From assembly GCA_030452985.1 (NCBI GenBank), contig JAKDLG010000032.1:1-36492 (forward strand): a stretch of DNA of 36,492 bases, written 5' to 3'. Every line of letters begins with the position of its first letter. Position 1 is the first letter of the stretch. Source of the DNA: Humibacillus sp. (GTDB taxonomy: Bacteria > Actinomycetota > Actinomycetes > Actinomycetales > Dermatophilaceae). The notes beneath the pieces are model-generated. The model saw nothing but the letters and a program-made list of their open reading frames with translations. It searched no databases and was not told where the DNA came from. Positions 7,456 through 15,881 of the stretch are shown piece after piece. The translations under genes were made by a program, and so were the position numbers.

Positions 7456-8670
7456 ATGCGCCCGGTCACCCAGTCACGCAAGCTGCAGGATGTCTGTTAC
7501 GAGATCCGGGGTCCCGTCATGGCGCAGGCCCGCCGCCTCGAGGACGAGGGCCACCGCATCATCAAGCTCAACATCGGCAACCCGGCGCCGTTCGGTTTCG
7601 AGGCGCCCGAGGACATCCTGGTCGACGTCATCCAGGAGCTGCCGACGGCTCAGGGCTACAGCGACAGCAAGGGCATCCTCTCGGCAAGGCGAGCGATCAA
7701 GCAGCACTACGAGGTTCGTGACTTCCCGCCCGTGAACGTCGAGGACATCTACCTCGGCAACGGCGTCAGCGAGCTCATCGTCATGGCCATGCAGGGTTTG
7801 CTCAACAACGGTGACGAGGTGCTGGTACCGGCGCCCGACTACCCGCTGTGGACCGCGGCGACGAGCCTGGCCGGTGGACGCCCGGTGCACTACGTCTGCG
7901 ACGAGCAGGCCGGCTGGGCCCCTGACCTCGCCGACCTCGAGAGCAAGATCACCGACCGCACGAAGGCGATCGTGGTGATCAACCCCAACAACCCGACCGG
8001 GGCCGTCTACCCACGCGAGGTGCTCGCGGCGATCACCGAGCTGGCTCGCCGTCACGAGCTGATCCTGATGGCCGACGAGATCTACGACAAGATCCTGTAC
8101 GAGGATGCCGTTCACACCTCCGTCGCGGCCCTGGCCCCTGACCTGCTCTGCCTCACCTTCAACGGCCTGTCGAAGGCCTACCGCGTGGCTGGGTTCCGCT
8201 CCGGCTGGCTCGTGCTCTCGGGCCCGAAGGAGCACGCCCGCAACTACATCGAGGGCCTCGACATCCTCGCCAACATGCGACTGTGCGCGAACGTGCCGGC
8301 GCAGCACGCGATCCAGGTCGCGCTCGGCGGCTATCAGTCGATCAACGAGCTGATCCTGCCCGGCGGCCGGTTGCTCGAGCAGCGCAACGTCGCCTGGGAG
8401 CTGCTGAACCAGATTCCCGGCGTGTCGTGCACCAAGCCCGAGGGGGCGCTCTACCTCTTCCCGCGCCTCGACCCCAAGGTGCACGCCATCCACGACGACG
8501 AGCGGTTCGCACTCGACCTGCTGCGTGATCAGAAGCTGCTCGTCGTGCAGGGCACCGGCTTCAACTGGCCCACTCCCGACCACCTGCGGCTCGTGTTCCT
8601 GCCCCGGGTCGGCGAGCTCGAGGATGCCGTCGGAAGGCTGGAGAAGTTTCTCTCGACCTACTCGCAGTAG
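7456..8670 (+). CDS. alaA: Glutamate-pyruvate (alanine) aminotransferase, AlaA-like
   Basis: A 404-residue class I/II PLP aminotransferase, close to the usual 405 residues of AlaA. It interconverts pyruvate plus glutamate with alanine plus 2-oxoglutarate in the cytoplasm. Seen in the sequence: an N-terminal region starting IIKLNIGNPAPFGFEAPEDI, the strand VVINPNNPTGAVY, LMADEIYDKILY, the PLP-lysine segment TFNGLSKAYRVAGFRSGW with Lys240, and C-terminal substrate Arg in DHLRLVFLP. ATG at 7456 is chosen because conserved sequence (RKLQDVCYEIRGPV) begins right after it; the 24-codon extension back to 7384 is not family-like. No strong ribosome binding site is visible. Confidence 0.93.
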   Translation: MRPVTQSRKLQDVCYEIRGPVMAQARRLEDEGHRIIKLNIGNPAPFGFEAPEDILVDVIQELPTAQGYSDSKGILSARRAIKQHYEVRDFPPVNVEDIYLGNGVSELIVMAMQGLLNNGDEVLVPAPDYPLWTAATSLAGGRPVHYVCDEQAGWAPDLADLESKITDRTKAIVVINPNNPTGAVYPREVLAAITELARRHELILMADEIYDKILYEDAVHTSVAALAPDLLCLTFNGLSKAYRVAGFRSGWLVLSGPKEHARNYIEGLDILANMRLCANVPAQHAIQVALGGYQSINELILPGGRLLEQRNVAWELLNQIPGVSCTKPEGALYLFPRLDPKVHAIHDDERFALDLLRDQKLLVVQGTGFNWPTPDHLRLVFLPRVGELEDAVGRLEKFLSTYSQ

Positions 8671-8709
8671 CGGGCTCGAGCACCTGCGTGGTGGCCGGCT
8701 CGGGGCTAA

Positions 8710-8757
8710 GCCAGGGCCAGGGCCAGGGCCAGGGCCAGGGCCAGGATCAGGGTCAGG
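8710..8757. repeat. Tandem hexamer GCCAGG x6 plus two variants
   Basis: Six perfect GCCAGG copies (8710-8745) are followed by ATCAGG and GTCAGG (8746-8757). The array is intergenic, 40 bp after the aminotransferase stop. It is followed by CAGGGACGCCCCTG (8759-8772), a five-base-pair hairpin directly before a possible ATG at 8773. Confidence 0.9.
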
Positions 8758-8772
8758 ACAGGGACGCCCCTG

Positions 8773-9327
8773 ATGGTTTCGGACTTCACGATCGACCACG
8801 GTAGGGGCATGCCCTCCACCCCAGACGCTCACCGCTGGTTCGCCGCTGCCGCCGTGGCCGGGGTGGCGCACGCCCTACCCAGCCTCTACTGGGCCATGGG
8901 TGGAACCGCGCTCGTGTCGACGCTCGGTGGGTGGGCGGCCGACTGGCAGCGCGAGGCCCCCATGCAGGTGATGGTGCTGCTGCTGGTGATCTTCGTGCTC
9001 AAGCTGGCCGGCGCCTTCGTGCCCCTGGCGAACCAGCGAGGTCGGCTCCCGGCGCCTGGGCTGTGGCGCACGCTGTCGTGGGTCGGCGCCGGAGTGTTGG
9101 TGGCGTACGGCGCCGTCAACGTGGTCGCGGCGGTGGCCGCCCTCACCGGGGTCGTCGAGACGGGACCGACGATGGACACCGCCGCCCTGGTTGGTCACGC
9201 GTTCCTGTGGGACCCGCTGTTCCTGATCTGGGGACTGTTGCTCGCAATCGGGCTGTGGAGGAGCCGGATCCGCCCGTCCGAAGCTTCCTGGCGGTCAGCG
9301 CCATTCGTTGGCCAGCAGACTCGTTGA
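8773..9327 (+). CDS. DUF3995 domain membrane protein
   Basis: A 184-residue protein (172 if started at 8809) with four predicted membrane helices. The N-terminal GVAHALPSLYWAMGG segment is the hallmark of DUF3995 proteins, and later helices include MVLLLVIFVLKLAGAF. Function of the family is unknown. Two in-frame ATG codons compete: 8773 follows a small GC hairpin and a hexamer array, while 8809 begins MPSTPDAHRW, closer to the usual family start, and has TAGGGG close upstream. The last residues after GLWRSRIR do not look family-like, so the end may have been altered by the sequence that follows. Confidence 0.8.
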   Translation: MVSDFTIDHGRGMPSTPDAHRWFAAAAVAGVAHALPSLYWAMGGTALVSTLGGWAADWQREAPMQVMVLLLVIFVLKLAGAFVPLANQRGRLPAPGLWRTLSWVGAGVLVAYGAVNVVAAVAALTGVVETGPTMDTAALVGHAFLWDPLFLIWGLLLAIGLWRSRIRPSEASWRSAPFVGQQTR

Positions 9328-9517
9328 CCGAGGGGCGGATCAGTTCCGGCACCAATGGTCAGCGCGACCGGCTCCTGGGTATCCGCGAGCCAGGCCGGGA
9401 TCAGGTAGCAGGTGTAACGTGCGGGCCGCAGTCTAGGGGCTGTCGTACTCACGAGCGGATGGCAGTGGTGTCGGCTCCTGTGAGTTGTAGGCAGGGTGCA
9501 GGCGGGGTGGAGGCGGG
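9328..9517. other. Intergenic region before the ABC permease
   Basis: No gene is supported here. On the minus strand a short coding-like stretch (reading RYTCYLIPAWLADTQEP) runs through about 9340-9430, but it has no start and no recognised family, so it may be a remnant or chance. A promoter for the permease operon is expected, but no clear -10/-35 pair was found. GGTGGAGGCGGG directly before 9518 serves as the ribosome binding site. Confidence 0.4.
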
Positions 9518-12307
9518 ATGCTGGGTCTGGCGATGGCGCAGGTACGGAACCGGCCCGCGCGGACGGTGGCCTTGGTGGCGGGGATCCTGGTGGCCACGAC
9601 GGCGTTCGTGGTGCTCCTGGGGGCCTCGACGGCCTCGCGGTTGCAGGCGACCGGGGTGGTGGCCGCGAACGCCCGCGGCGCCTACGACCTGTTGGTACGC
9701 CCGGTGGGGGCGGTGACCCCGCAGGAGACGACACGGGGTCTGGTGCGTTCGGACTACCTCTCGGGAACGTACGGCGGGATCTCCCTGGCGCAGCTGGGCC
9801 AGGTGCGTGCGGTGGCAGGGGTGGAGGTGGCGGCTCCGATCGCGTTGATCGGGGTGGTGCGTCAGCAGGTGCGGGTGCCGGTGGCGATTCCCGGAGCCTC
9901 GTTGGACGGGCCGAAGCAGCTGTACCGGCTGAAGGTGACTCGAGTGACCGACCGCGGGCTCAGCCGGGTGGCCGGGATCCAGACCGAGTACACCTACATC
10001 ACCCCCGCTCCCCTCAAGCAGTGGACGGGTCCGGTCTACGACAACCAGCCATGGGGGTCGCTGGAACGGCAGGCCGACGGCAAGTGGGTCATCGCCTGCC
10101 CCAACGAGTTGTGGCCGAAGCCGCGAGACGTCTTCGCCCCGCAGACCCAGTCGAACTTCGACTGCTGGTCCCAGACCGGACGGGTTCCGGCCGCGCCCTG
10201 GGACTTCGCCACGCACGACAAGAGCATCACCGGCTACATCCTGTGGGACCAGCCGTTCCTGCTGGCTGCGATCGACCCGGTCGCCGAGGCCGCCTTGGTC
10301 GACCTCCCGGGATCGGTGACCACCGGCCGGGCCTTGACGGCCGCTGACCGTCCCCGGCCGGGCACCCTGAACGACTCCTCCAGACTGCCGACCCTCGACG
10401 TGCCGGTGCTGCTGTCGTCGAAGGCGTACACGGACGACGTGGACGAGGTTCAGGTCGAGAAGCTGGGACCGCGAGCTGTCGCCCTGATGTCGACCGGGGG
10501 TGACTCCTCGCAGCGCCTCACGGCGCTGAACCCGCTGCCAGGTCAGGTCCTGTCGCAGACGAGAGTCGACTCCCAGGCGGCGCTCGACCAGCTCAGCACC
10601 GTGTTGGACCGCACCGGCGGCACCGAGGTGCGCAACTACGACCAGCCCGGCCCGGTCTCCTTCACGGTCGGCTCGAACAGTGCCCTCACCGCTCAGGCTG
10701 TCCCGGCCGACCCCCGATCGAGACTCGCCGGCAAACAGAGAGGCCAGATCGAGCAACGACGCGTTCCCCTTGACCTGAAGGACACCTGGTTCCGCAAGGT
10801 CGTCAATCGCGACCACACCAACCGTGTGACCGTCCCGGAACCGCGCGTGACGCGTGTGGGGTCGTTCGACCCGGCGAAGCTCGACCTCGGGCCGGTCCTC
10901 TCGCGGCTGCCGACCTCCTACGAAGCGCCGCCGGTGTACGGCGCGGACGAGCGGTCCCGAGCCTTGTTGAAGGGGCAGACTCTGGCCCCGAACGAGAACA
11001 TCGCGGGGTATGTGCAGTCACCGCCGGTGATGCTGACGACGATGGCGGGCATCACCGCGTTCACCAACCCGAGGTACTTCCCCCCTGACCAGCAGTCGAC
11101 CTCGAGGGTCGACACGAACACCCACCCGGTCTCGGCGATCCGGGTGCGGGTGGCAGGGGTGACCGGGATCGACCCCGTCTCCCGGGAACGGGTCCGCCTC
11201 GTGGCCCAACGTCTGGAGGCCCTGGGGTTGCGGGTCGACATCACCGTCGGGTCCTCACCGACCCCGGTGCGCACCACCCTGCCGGCGGGGCAGCTGGGGC
11301 GGCCCGGGCTGGCGTTGGCGGAGAACTGGACGAGAAAGGGCGTCGCGGTCGAGATCATCAAAGCGGTCGACGCCAAGAGTGTCGCCCTGTTCGGGCTGAT
11401 CCTGCTGGTGTGCGCGCTGACCGTTGCCAACGCCGCATCGGCAGCCGTGCGGGCCCGGCGCACCGAGCTCGGGGTGCTCGCCTCCCTCGGGTGGTCCCCG
11501 TCACGACTGGCCGCGATGGTGTTGGCCGAGCTGGCCCTGATCGGGGTTCTCGCCGGCGCCGCTGGGGCAGTGCTGTCGTTCCCGGTCGCGTGGGTGGGCG
11601 GGTTGGACATCTCCCCGGCCCGGGCCGCCCTGGCGATTCCCGCGGCGACCGGGCTGGCGATCCTGGCCGGGATCATCCCCGCCGTCCGCGCCGCCCGGGC
11701 CGACCCGGGCGCGGCGGTCCGGCCCGCGGTCGCTGGTGCGGGGCGGGCCCGCCCGGTGCGGGGGGTGTTCTCGTTGGCGGTCACGAACCTGCGCAGGGTT
11801 CCGGGCCGGAGCCTGCTCGGGGCGCTCAGCCTCGCGGTCGGGGTCGCCGCCCTGGCAGTGCTGGCCGGGATCACCCTGGCGTTCCAGGGCGCGGTGGCCG
11901 GGACCCTGCTTGGGGACGCGGTGACCGTGCAGGTGCGTGGGGTCGACGTGGCGGCGGTCGTCGCGATGGTCGCCCTGGGGATCTTCTCCGTGGCCGACGT
12001 GGTCTACCTCAACCTCAAAGAACGCGCGGCGGAGTTCGCGACGCTGCGCGCGATCGGGTGGGGCGAAGGGCCGCTGTCGCGGCTGGTGGCCTACGAAGGT
12101 CTGCTGATCGGGTTGGTCGGGTCGCTGGCCGGCGCTGGGGCCGGGCTAGGCGTGGTGCGCCTGCTCGACGTCCCGATCACCCCCACCCTGCAGGTCGCCG
12201 TCGCCGGGGCAGCCGTGGTCGGCACCCTCGCCGCCGCGGCGGCCACCCTGGTCCCGACCCTCGCGCTACGCCGGCTCCCCACCACCGAAGTCATCGCCGA
12301 AGAATGA
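9518..12307 (+). CDS. ABC transporter permease, FtsX-like, with large extracytoplasmic region
   Basis: A 929-residue permease. It has an N-terminal membrane helix (TVALVAGILVATTAFVVLLG, about residues 18-37), a roughly 580-residue extracytoplasmic section, then two FtsX-type membrane blocks. The first block starts near residue 623 (ALFGLILLVCALTVANAASA) and the second near 750 (GVFSLAVTNLRRVPGRSLLG). Both contain the family's RTELGVLASLGWS / AAEFATLRAIGWG coupling motifs. Such permeases act with LolD/MacB-like ATPases in lipoprotein release, peptide export or envelope stress. The cognate ATPase follows 62 bp downstream. Gly is often encoded GGG here, while neighbours favour GGC, which hints at separate ancestry. 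Substrate is unknown. Confidence 0.9.
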   Translation: MLGLAMAQVRNRPARTVALVAGILVATTAFVVLLGASTASRLQATGVVAANARGAYDLLVRPVGAVTPQETTRGLVRSDYLSGTYGGISLAQLGQVRAVAGVEVAAPIALIGVVRQQVRVPVAIPGASLDGPKQLYRLKVTRVTDRGLSRVAGIQTEYTYITPAPLKQWTGPVYDNQPWGSLERQADGKWVIACPNELWPKPRDVFAPQTQSNFDCWSQTGRVPAAPWDFATHDKSITGYILWDQPFLLAAIDPVAEAALVDLPGSVTTGRALTAADRPRPGTLNDSSRLPTLDVPVLLSSKAYTDDVDEVQVEKLGPRAVALMSTGGDSSQRLTALNPLPGQVLSQTRVDSQAALDQLSTVLDRTGGTEVRNYDQPGPVSFTVGSNSALTAQAVPADPRSRLAGKQRGQIEQRRVPLDLKDTWFRKVVNRDHTNRVTVPEPRVTRVGSFDPAKLDLGPVLSRLPTSYEAPPVYGADERSRALLKGQTLAPNENIAGYVQSPPVMLTTMAGITAFTNPRYFPPDQQSTSRVDTNTHPVSAIRVRVAGVTGIDPVSRERVRLVAQRLEALGLRVDITVGSSPTPVRTTLPAGQLGRPGLALAENWTRKGVAVEIIKAVDAKSVALFGLILLVCALTVANAASAAVRARRTELGVLASLGWSPSRLAAMVLAELALIGVLAGAAGAVLSFPVAWVGGLDISPARAALAIPAATGLAILAGIIPAVRAARADPGAAVRPAVAGAGRARPVRGVFSLAVTNLRRVPGRSLLGALSLAVGVAALAVLAGITLAFQGAVAGTLLGDAVTVQVRGVDVAAVVAMVALGIFSVADVVYLNLKERAAEFATLRAIGWGEGPLSRLVAYEGLLIGLVGSLAGAGAGLGVVRLLDVPITPTLQVAVAGAAVVGTLAAAAATLVPTLALRRLPTTEVIAEE

Positions 12308-12369
12308 CCACCCGCGCCGATGAGCCATAGTTCGACACCCGTATTTCGCGCCAGAGAAGGGAAACCGCC

Positions 12370-13179
12370 ATGATCGGTCGGCCACGCCGGAACCGGCCCG
12401 AACCCAGCGGCATCCTGGCCTCCACCGGCCACGAGAACGGCGCTGACCGGGCCTCCGGGAGCAGCGCACCCCACCAGCTGCCAGCGGCAGCTGACCGGGC
12501 GGCCGGGGCGAGGGTGGTGGTGCGGGGGCTGGCCAAGCGCTACCGGCTCACCCCCGAGGTCTCCATCACCGCCGCCGACGGCATCGACCTGACCGTCGAA
12601 CCTGGTCAGATCGTCGCGGTCACCGGCCCGTCAGGGTCGGGCAAGTCGACGCTGCTGCATCTGATCGGGGCGATCGAGCGCCCTGACGCCGGCACCATCA
12701 CCGTCGATGACACCGAGGTCGCCACGCTCACCCGCAGCGCGCTGGCCCGGTACCGGCGCAGCATCGGGTTCGTCTTCCAGCGCTACAACCTGCTCCCTGC
12801 CCTGTCGGCCCTCGACAACGTCACCACCCCCGTGCTGTCCTACCCGACCGATTTCGACAAGAAGACCCGCGCCACGCAACTACTGGCCCAGGTCGGGCTC
12901 GCCGGCCGGGAGAGCTCTTTGCCGTCGCGCTGGTCCGGCGGTCAGCAGCAACGGGTTTCGATCGCCCGGGCCCTGATCGGGCACCCCCGGCTGATCCTGG
13001 CCGATGAACCCACCGGCAACCTCGACTCCCACACCGGAGCCGAGATCCTCCAGCTGCTCCTCGGGCTACGCGACACCGCCGGTGTCACCATCATGATCGC
13101 CACCCACGACACCGCCATCGCCGCTCGGGCCGATGCGACCATCCACATCACCGACGGACGGGTCACCTCCGACGGGTAG
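12370..13179 (+). CDS. ABC transporter ATP-binding protein, LolD/MacB-like
   Basis: A 269-residue ATPase that should energise the permease immediately upstream. Features in order: a roughly 45-residue low-complexity N-terminal extension, A-loop LAKRYRL, Walker [13 protein letters not shown]-loop [18 protein letters not shown], signature [15 protein letters not shown], Walker [13 protein letters not shown], and switch His [12 protein letters not shown] and DEPTGNLD are typical of the LolD/MacB subfamily. ATG at 12370 follows AGAGAAGGG. A shorter product starting nearer residue 45 is conceivable because the extension is not conserved-looking. The pair has no two-component system beside it, unlike bacitracin-type resistance modules. 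Confidence 0.93.
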   Translation: MIGRPRRNRPEPSGILASTGHENGADRASGSSAPHQLPAAADRAAGARVVVRGLAKRYRLTPEVSITAADGIDLTVEPGQIVAVTGPSGSGKSTLLHLIGAIERPDAGTITVDDTEVATLTRSALARYRRSIGFVFQRYNLLPALSALDNVTTPVLSYPTDFDKKTRATQLLAQVGLAGRESSLPSRWSGGQQQRVSIARALIGHPRLILADEPTGNLDSHTGAEILQLLLGLRDTAGVTIMIATHDTAIAARADATIHITDGRVTSDG

Positions 13180-13291
13180 ACCCGCATCTGCGTTCGGCCG
13201 ACGAAAGGCCCTGGCCCGATCACCCGTGACGTTCGCTGGGCCGGATCTGAGGGTGGTCGATCGAGGGTGGCCTCCAGGTCGGTTGGCCCGG

Positions 13292-13606
13292 TCAGGCGAT
13301 GCGGGTCGTGGCCCACCACGTGACCATCAGCCCGAGGGCGATACCCCAGACGATCGTGAGGACGAGGCTGAGCACGATGGCGAGCAGGGCATAGCGGCGC
13401 CCGGCCCTCTCGCCGCGGGCCAGCGACAGGCCGGCGAGCGCGAGAGCCACCAGCTGGGGAAGAAAGGTGAACCCGAACACGACACCGACCAACGAGACGA
13501 CCAGCGCCCCTCGGGCCAAGGGCGCCTCGTCGGCGAGCGAGAAACGCTCACCGGGAAGGCCATCGGTGACCTCAGGCGACGACGGGGGATGATCGGGGTC
13601 CGTCAC
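13292..13606 (-). CDS. Small membrane protein, DUF4190-like
   Basis: A 104-residue protein with an acidic, Pro-rich N-terminus and two membrane segments (ALVVSLVGVVFGFTFLPQLV and YALLAIVLSLVLTIVWGIAL) separated by a short basic loop (SLARGERAGRR). This layout matches DUF4190-type proteins, whose function is unknown. GTG at 13606 is chosen because TACTCT ends six bases upstream, the spacing seen at other likely leaderless starts here; the frame extends further upstream but that part is His/Arg-rich and not membrane-like. It is convergent with the ABC ATPase gene and divergent from the following lipoprotein gene. Confidence 0.7.
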   Translation of the reverse strand: MTDPDHPPSSPEVTDGLPGERFSLADEAPLARGALVVSLVGVVFGFTFLPQLVALALAGLSLARGERAGRRYALLAIVLSLVLTIVWGIALGLMVTWWATTRIA

Positions 13607-13612
13607 ACGTTC

Positions 13613-13618
13613 AGAGTA
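13613..13618 (-). promoter_or_regulatory. Candidate -10 box TACTCT, leaderless
   Basis: On the minus strand TACTCT is followed by six bases and then GTG at 13606. This would place the transcription start at or beside the start codon. No good -35 is visible. Confidence 0.4.
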
Positions 13619-13690
13619 GCGATGGCAACCCCTATGTCGCTCCCCGCCACGGCCCACTTCGGCGAAGGTCATCTGCCGCGACCCAGCGAG

Positions 13691-14125
13691 GTGAAACCCG
13701 TCGAACGTCCGGTGGTCGGGCGCAGTCAGCGCACCGCCGGCGTCGTGGCCGCGGTGCTCAGCGCGATGGCGTTCGCAGTCCTCGCGGGGTGCAGCAGCCC
13801 ACCGAACCTGCACGGTCTACCCCCGGGCATCGCAGCCGCCAAGCCCGACATCACGGCCGAACAGGCCAGCTTCGTGATCGACGCCGACCGGCACGGTGCG
13901 GCGATCACGCCGGCGAGTCTCGACGACGACCTCGAGTCGGGCACGACCACGTGCTGGGCGCTGAAGAACGGTGGAGTCCAGCTGAGCCAGATCGCGGTTG
14001 ACGACAGCGGCCGACCGCTCGGCAGCTCCGATGACGCCCTGCGCACGAAGGCGCTGATGGCGGCCGGCGTCCGAGCCTTCTGCCCGGACTACACCGACCA
14101 GATCGGTCAGCTGGGGCTGCCCTGA
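13691..14125 (+). CDS. Putative lipoprotein of unknown function
   Basis: A 144-residue protein with a lipoprotein signal. GTG at 13691 gives a 33-residue signal sequence ([16 protein letters not shown], hydrophobic core, lipobox LAGC) with lipidated Cys34. ATG at 13622 or 13634 would make an unusually long leader, and GTG at 13712 is also possible. The mature region has two more Cys ([11 protein letters not shown] and [10 protein letters not shown]), likely a disulfide, flanking a segment that reads like a small DUF732-type secreted domain. That comparison is weak. The function is unknown, and the start assignment is uncertain because no strong ribosome binding site is seen. Confidence 0.72.
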   Translation: MKPVERPVVGRSQRTAGVVAAVLSAMAFAVLAGCSSPPNLHGLPPGIAAAKPDITAEQASFVIDADRHGAAITPASLDDDLESGTTTCWALKNGGVQLSQIAVDDSGRPLGSSDDALRTKALMAAGVRAFCPDYTDQIGQLGLP

Positions 14126-14234
14126 CGCCTGCCCCCACCCTCTGCACCGCCCGGTCGACGTGTTCCGACGTGCTCCTGAACACGCGCTCCGGCACGGCGG
14201 AATACCTCGGCCGGTGCTGCGGGTTGTCGCAGCC

Positions 14235-15248
14235 GTGACCTCATCGACCCGCGCCCGACTGAACATCCTCGACCTCGTTCCCGTGGTGGAGCACGGCACC
14301 GCGGCCGAGGCCATCGAGTCGACGGTCGACATCGCCCGGCACGCCGAGCAGTGGGGCTACCAGCGGTACTGGATGGCAGAGCACCACAACATGCAGGGCG
14401 TAGCCTCAAGCTCGACGGCCGTTCTGATCGGGCACGTCGCCGACCAGACCGAGACGATCCGGGTCGGAGCCGGCGGCATCATGCTGCCCAACCACGCGCC
14501 CTACATCGTCGCCGAACAGTTCGGCACCCTCGCCACCATCCACGACGGCCGCATCGACCTCGGGCTCGGGCGGGCACCGGGAACCGACCCGCTCACCTCC
14601 CGCGCCCTGCGTCGCAACGAGGCCGCCGCGATGAACTTCGCCGGCGAGGTCGACGAGCTGATCGGCTTCCTGGGCGAACCTGACCCCGAGGCCAAGGTGC
14701 GGGCGTTCCCGGGGGAGGGCACCAACGTGCCGGTCTGGATCCTCGGCTCGAGCCACGGGGGCGCCCAAGTGGCGGCCGCCCTGGGTCTGCCCTACTCGTT
14801 CGCCTCGCACTTCGCGCCCGCCGCCCTGATGAGCGCCCTCGAGGTGTACCGCACCCGCTTCCAGCCCTCCACCTCACCGAGCGGCCTCGACGCCCCGCGC
14901 ACGATGGCCGCGGCCAACGTGATGGTGGCAGACACCGCCGAAGAGGCCGAGCGACTCTTCACCAGCGTGCTCAGCCGCTTCCACGGCATCATCACCGGCC
15001 GGCGCACGGGCCTGACGAAGCCCGAGGGCGATGTCGCGAGCCTGATGGGCACCTGGACGCCGAACGAGCGCGCGATGGTGTCAGACATGATCCGGGTCTC
15101 GTTCGTGGGCACGCCGGACCAGGTGCGTGACCGGCTCGAGGAGTTCACCGGCGCTACCGGCGTCGACGAGGTCATCGTGACCTGTGGCGCCTACGACCAC
15201 AATGCCCGCCTGCGCACCTTCGAGCTGTTGGCCGACGCCTGGCAGTGA
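14235..15248 (+). CDS. LLM class flavin-dependent oxidoreductase (luciferase-like monooxygenase)
   Basis: A 337-residue protein of the bacterial luciferase superfamily, typical length. It likely uses reduced FMN or F420 in the cytoplasm. Seen in order: [74 protein letters not shown] and [20 protein letters not shown]. These mark the YhbW-like subgroup lacking a known physiological substrate. The GTG at 14235 starts directly before the conserved core; the extension to an earlier ATG at 14160 is Arg-rich and not family-like. The next gene follows by 100 bp on the same strand. Confidence 0.92.
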   Translation: MTSSTRARLNILDLVPVVEHGTAAEAIESTVDIARHAEQWGYQRYWMAEHHNMQGVASSSTAVLIGHVADQTETIRVGAGGIMLPNHAPYIVAEQFGTLATIHDGRIDLGLGRAPGTDPLTSRALRRNEAAAMNFAGEVDELIGFLGEPDPEAKVRAFPGEGTNVPVWILGSSHGGAQVAAALGLPYSFASHFAPAALMSALEVYRTRFQPSTSPSGLDAPRTMAAANVMVADTAEEAERLFTSVLSRFHGIITGRRTGLTKPEGDVASLMGTWTPNERAMVSDMIRVSFVGTPDQVRDRLEEFTGATGVDEVIVTCGAYDHNARLRTFELLADAWQ

Positions 15249-15348
15249 CGACCGGACCCGGTTACGGATGCCGGTCACCTCGCTCCCGCTGGCCTTCGCC
15301 CGGAAGCGTACGACCGCCTCGACCCGGGCTGTCTGCGAGGCTGGCGCC

Positions 15349-15783
15349 ATGAGCGAAGACCAGCAGCACGTCAGAGACGAACGAAGCGTGACCCTGACCC
15401 GCGACAGCGTGGGACGCTACACCGTGCGCAACGGCCGCGGGGGCGCCATCACCACGAGCTCGGGCACCGACGAGCTGTCGCCGGTCGAGCTGTTGCTCGC
15501 CGGGGTCGCCGGCTGTACCGCGGTCGACGTCGACACGGTGACGAGCCGGCGGGCCGAGCCCGAGAGCTTCGAGATCGACGTGAGCGCCGACAAGGTCGAG
15601 GACGAGCACGGCAACCACCTGACCGACATCGAGATCACCTTCCGGGTGCGTTTCCCCGAGGGTGAGAGTGGCGACGCGGCCCGGAAGATTTTGCCCAGCC
15701 TGGTGCGTCGCAGCCACGAGGAGTTCTGCACGGTGAGTCGCACGATCATGCTCGGGGCCGACGTCTCCGCCACCATCGACTGA
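15349..15783 (+). CDS. OsmC family peroxide-reducing protein
   Basis: A 144-residue OsmC/Ohr-type protein, usual length. These small dimeric enzymes reduce organic hydroperoxides with two redox cysteines; here Cys56 (LLLAGVAGCTAVDVDTV) and Cys127 (HEEFCTVSRTI) are both present. SPVELLLAGVAGC is the hallmark helix. ATG at 15349 precedes the first conserved strand, and GAGGCT ends six bases upstream of it, like the leaderless-type spacing elsewhere. The gene is followed by a very strong hairpin separating it from the convergent regulator gene. It fits the OsmC/YhfA-like branch more than Ohr, but the substrate is not certain. Confidence 0.92.
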   Translation: MSEDQQHVRDERSVTLTRDSVGRYTVRNGRGGAITTSSGTDELSPVELLLAGVAGCTAVDVDTVTSRRAEPESFEIDVSADKVEDEHGNHLTDIEITFRVRFPEGESGDAARKILPSLVRRSHEEFCTVSRTIMLGADVSATID

Positions 15784-15793
15784 CCCCTCGACC

Positions 15794-15853
15794 CCCTCAA
15801 ACCGTCGAAAGGACGTTTCGTGCGACACGAAACGTCCTCTCGACGGTTGAGGG
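15794..15853. terminator. Long intergenic hairpin between convergent genes (likely bidirectional terminator)
   Basis: The left arm 15794-15822 and right arm 15826-15853 pair almost perfectly (one bulged A, one mismatch) around a 3-nt loop CGA. Arm cores are AGGACGTTTCGTG and CACGAAACGTCCT. C-rich sequence lies to the left and GGGAGGGGG to the right. There is no T-tract. Position between convergent genes supports termination from both sides. Confidence 0.8.
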
Positions 15854-15881
15854 AGGGGGAGGCGGTCGAGGGCTCAGGGGC

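Noticed and set aside
184-8757. CRISPR array
   Set aside because: The repeated tracts are contiguous 6-7 bp satellites without spacers, and no cas gene is present.
9340-9430. Minus-strand coding-like fragment reading RYTCYLIPAWLADTQEP
   Set aside because: It looks protein-like but has no start and matches no family I can name, so it is only described under the intergenic entry.
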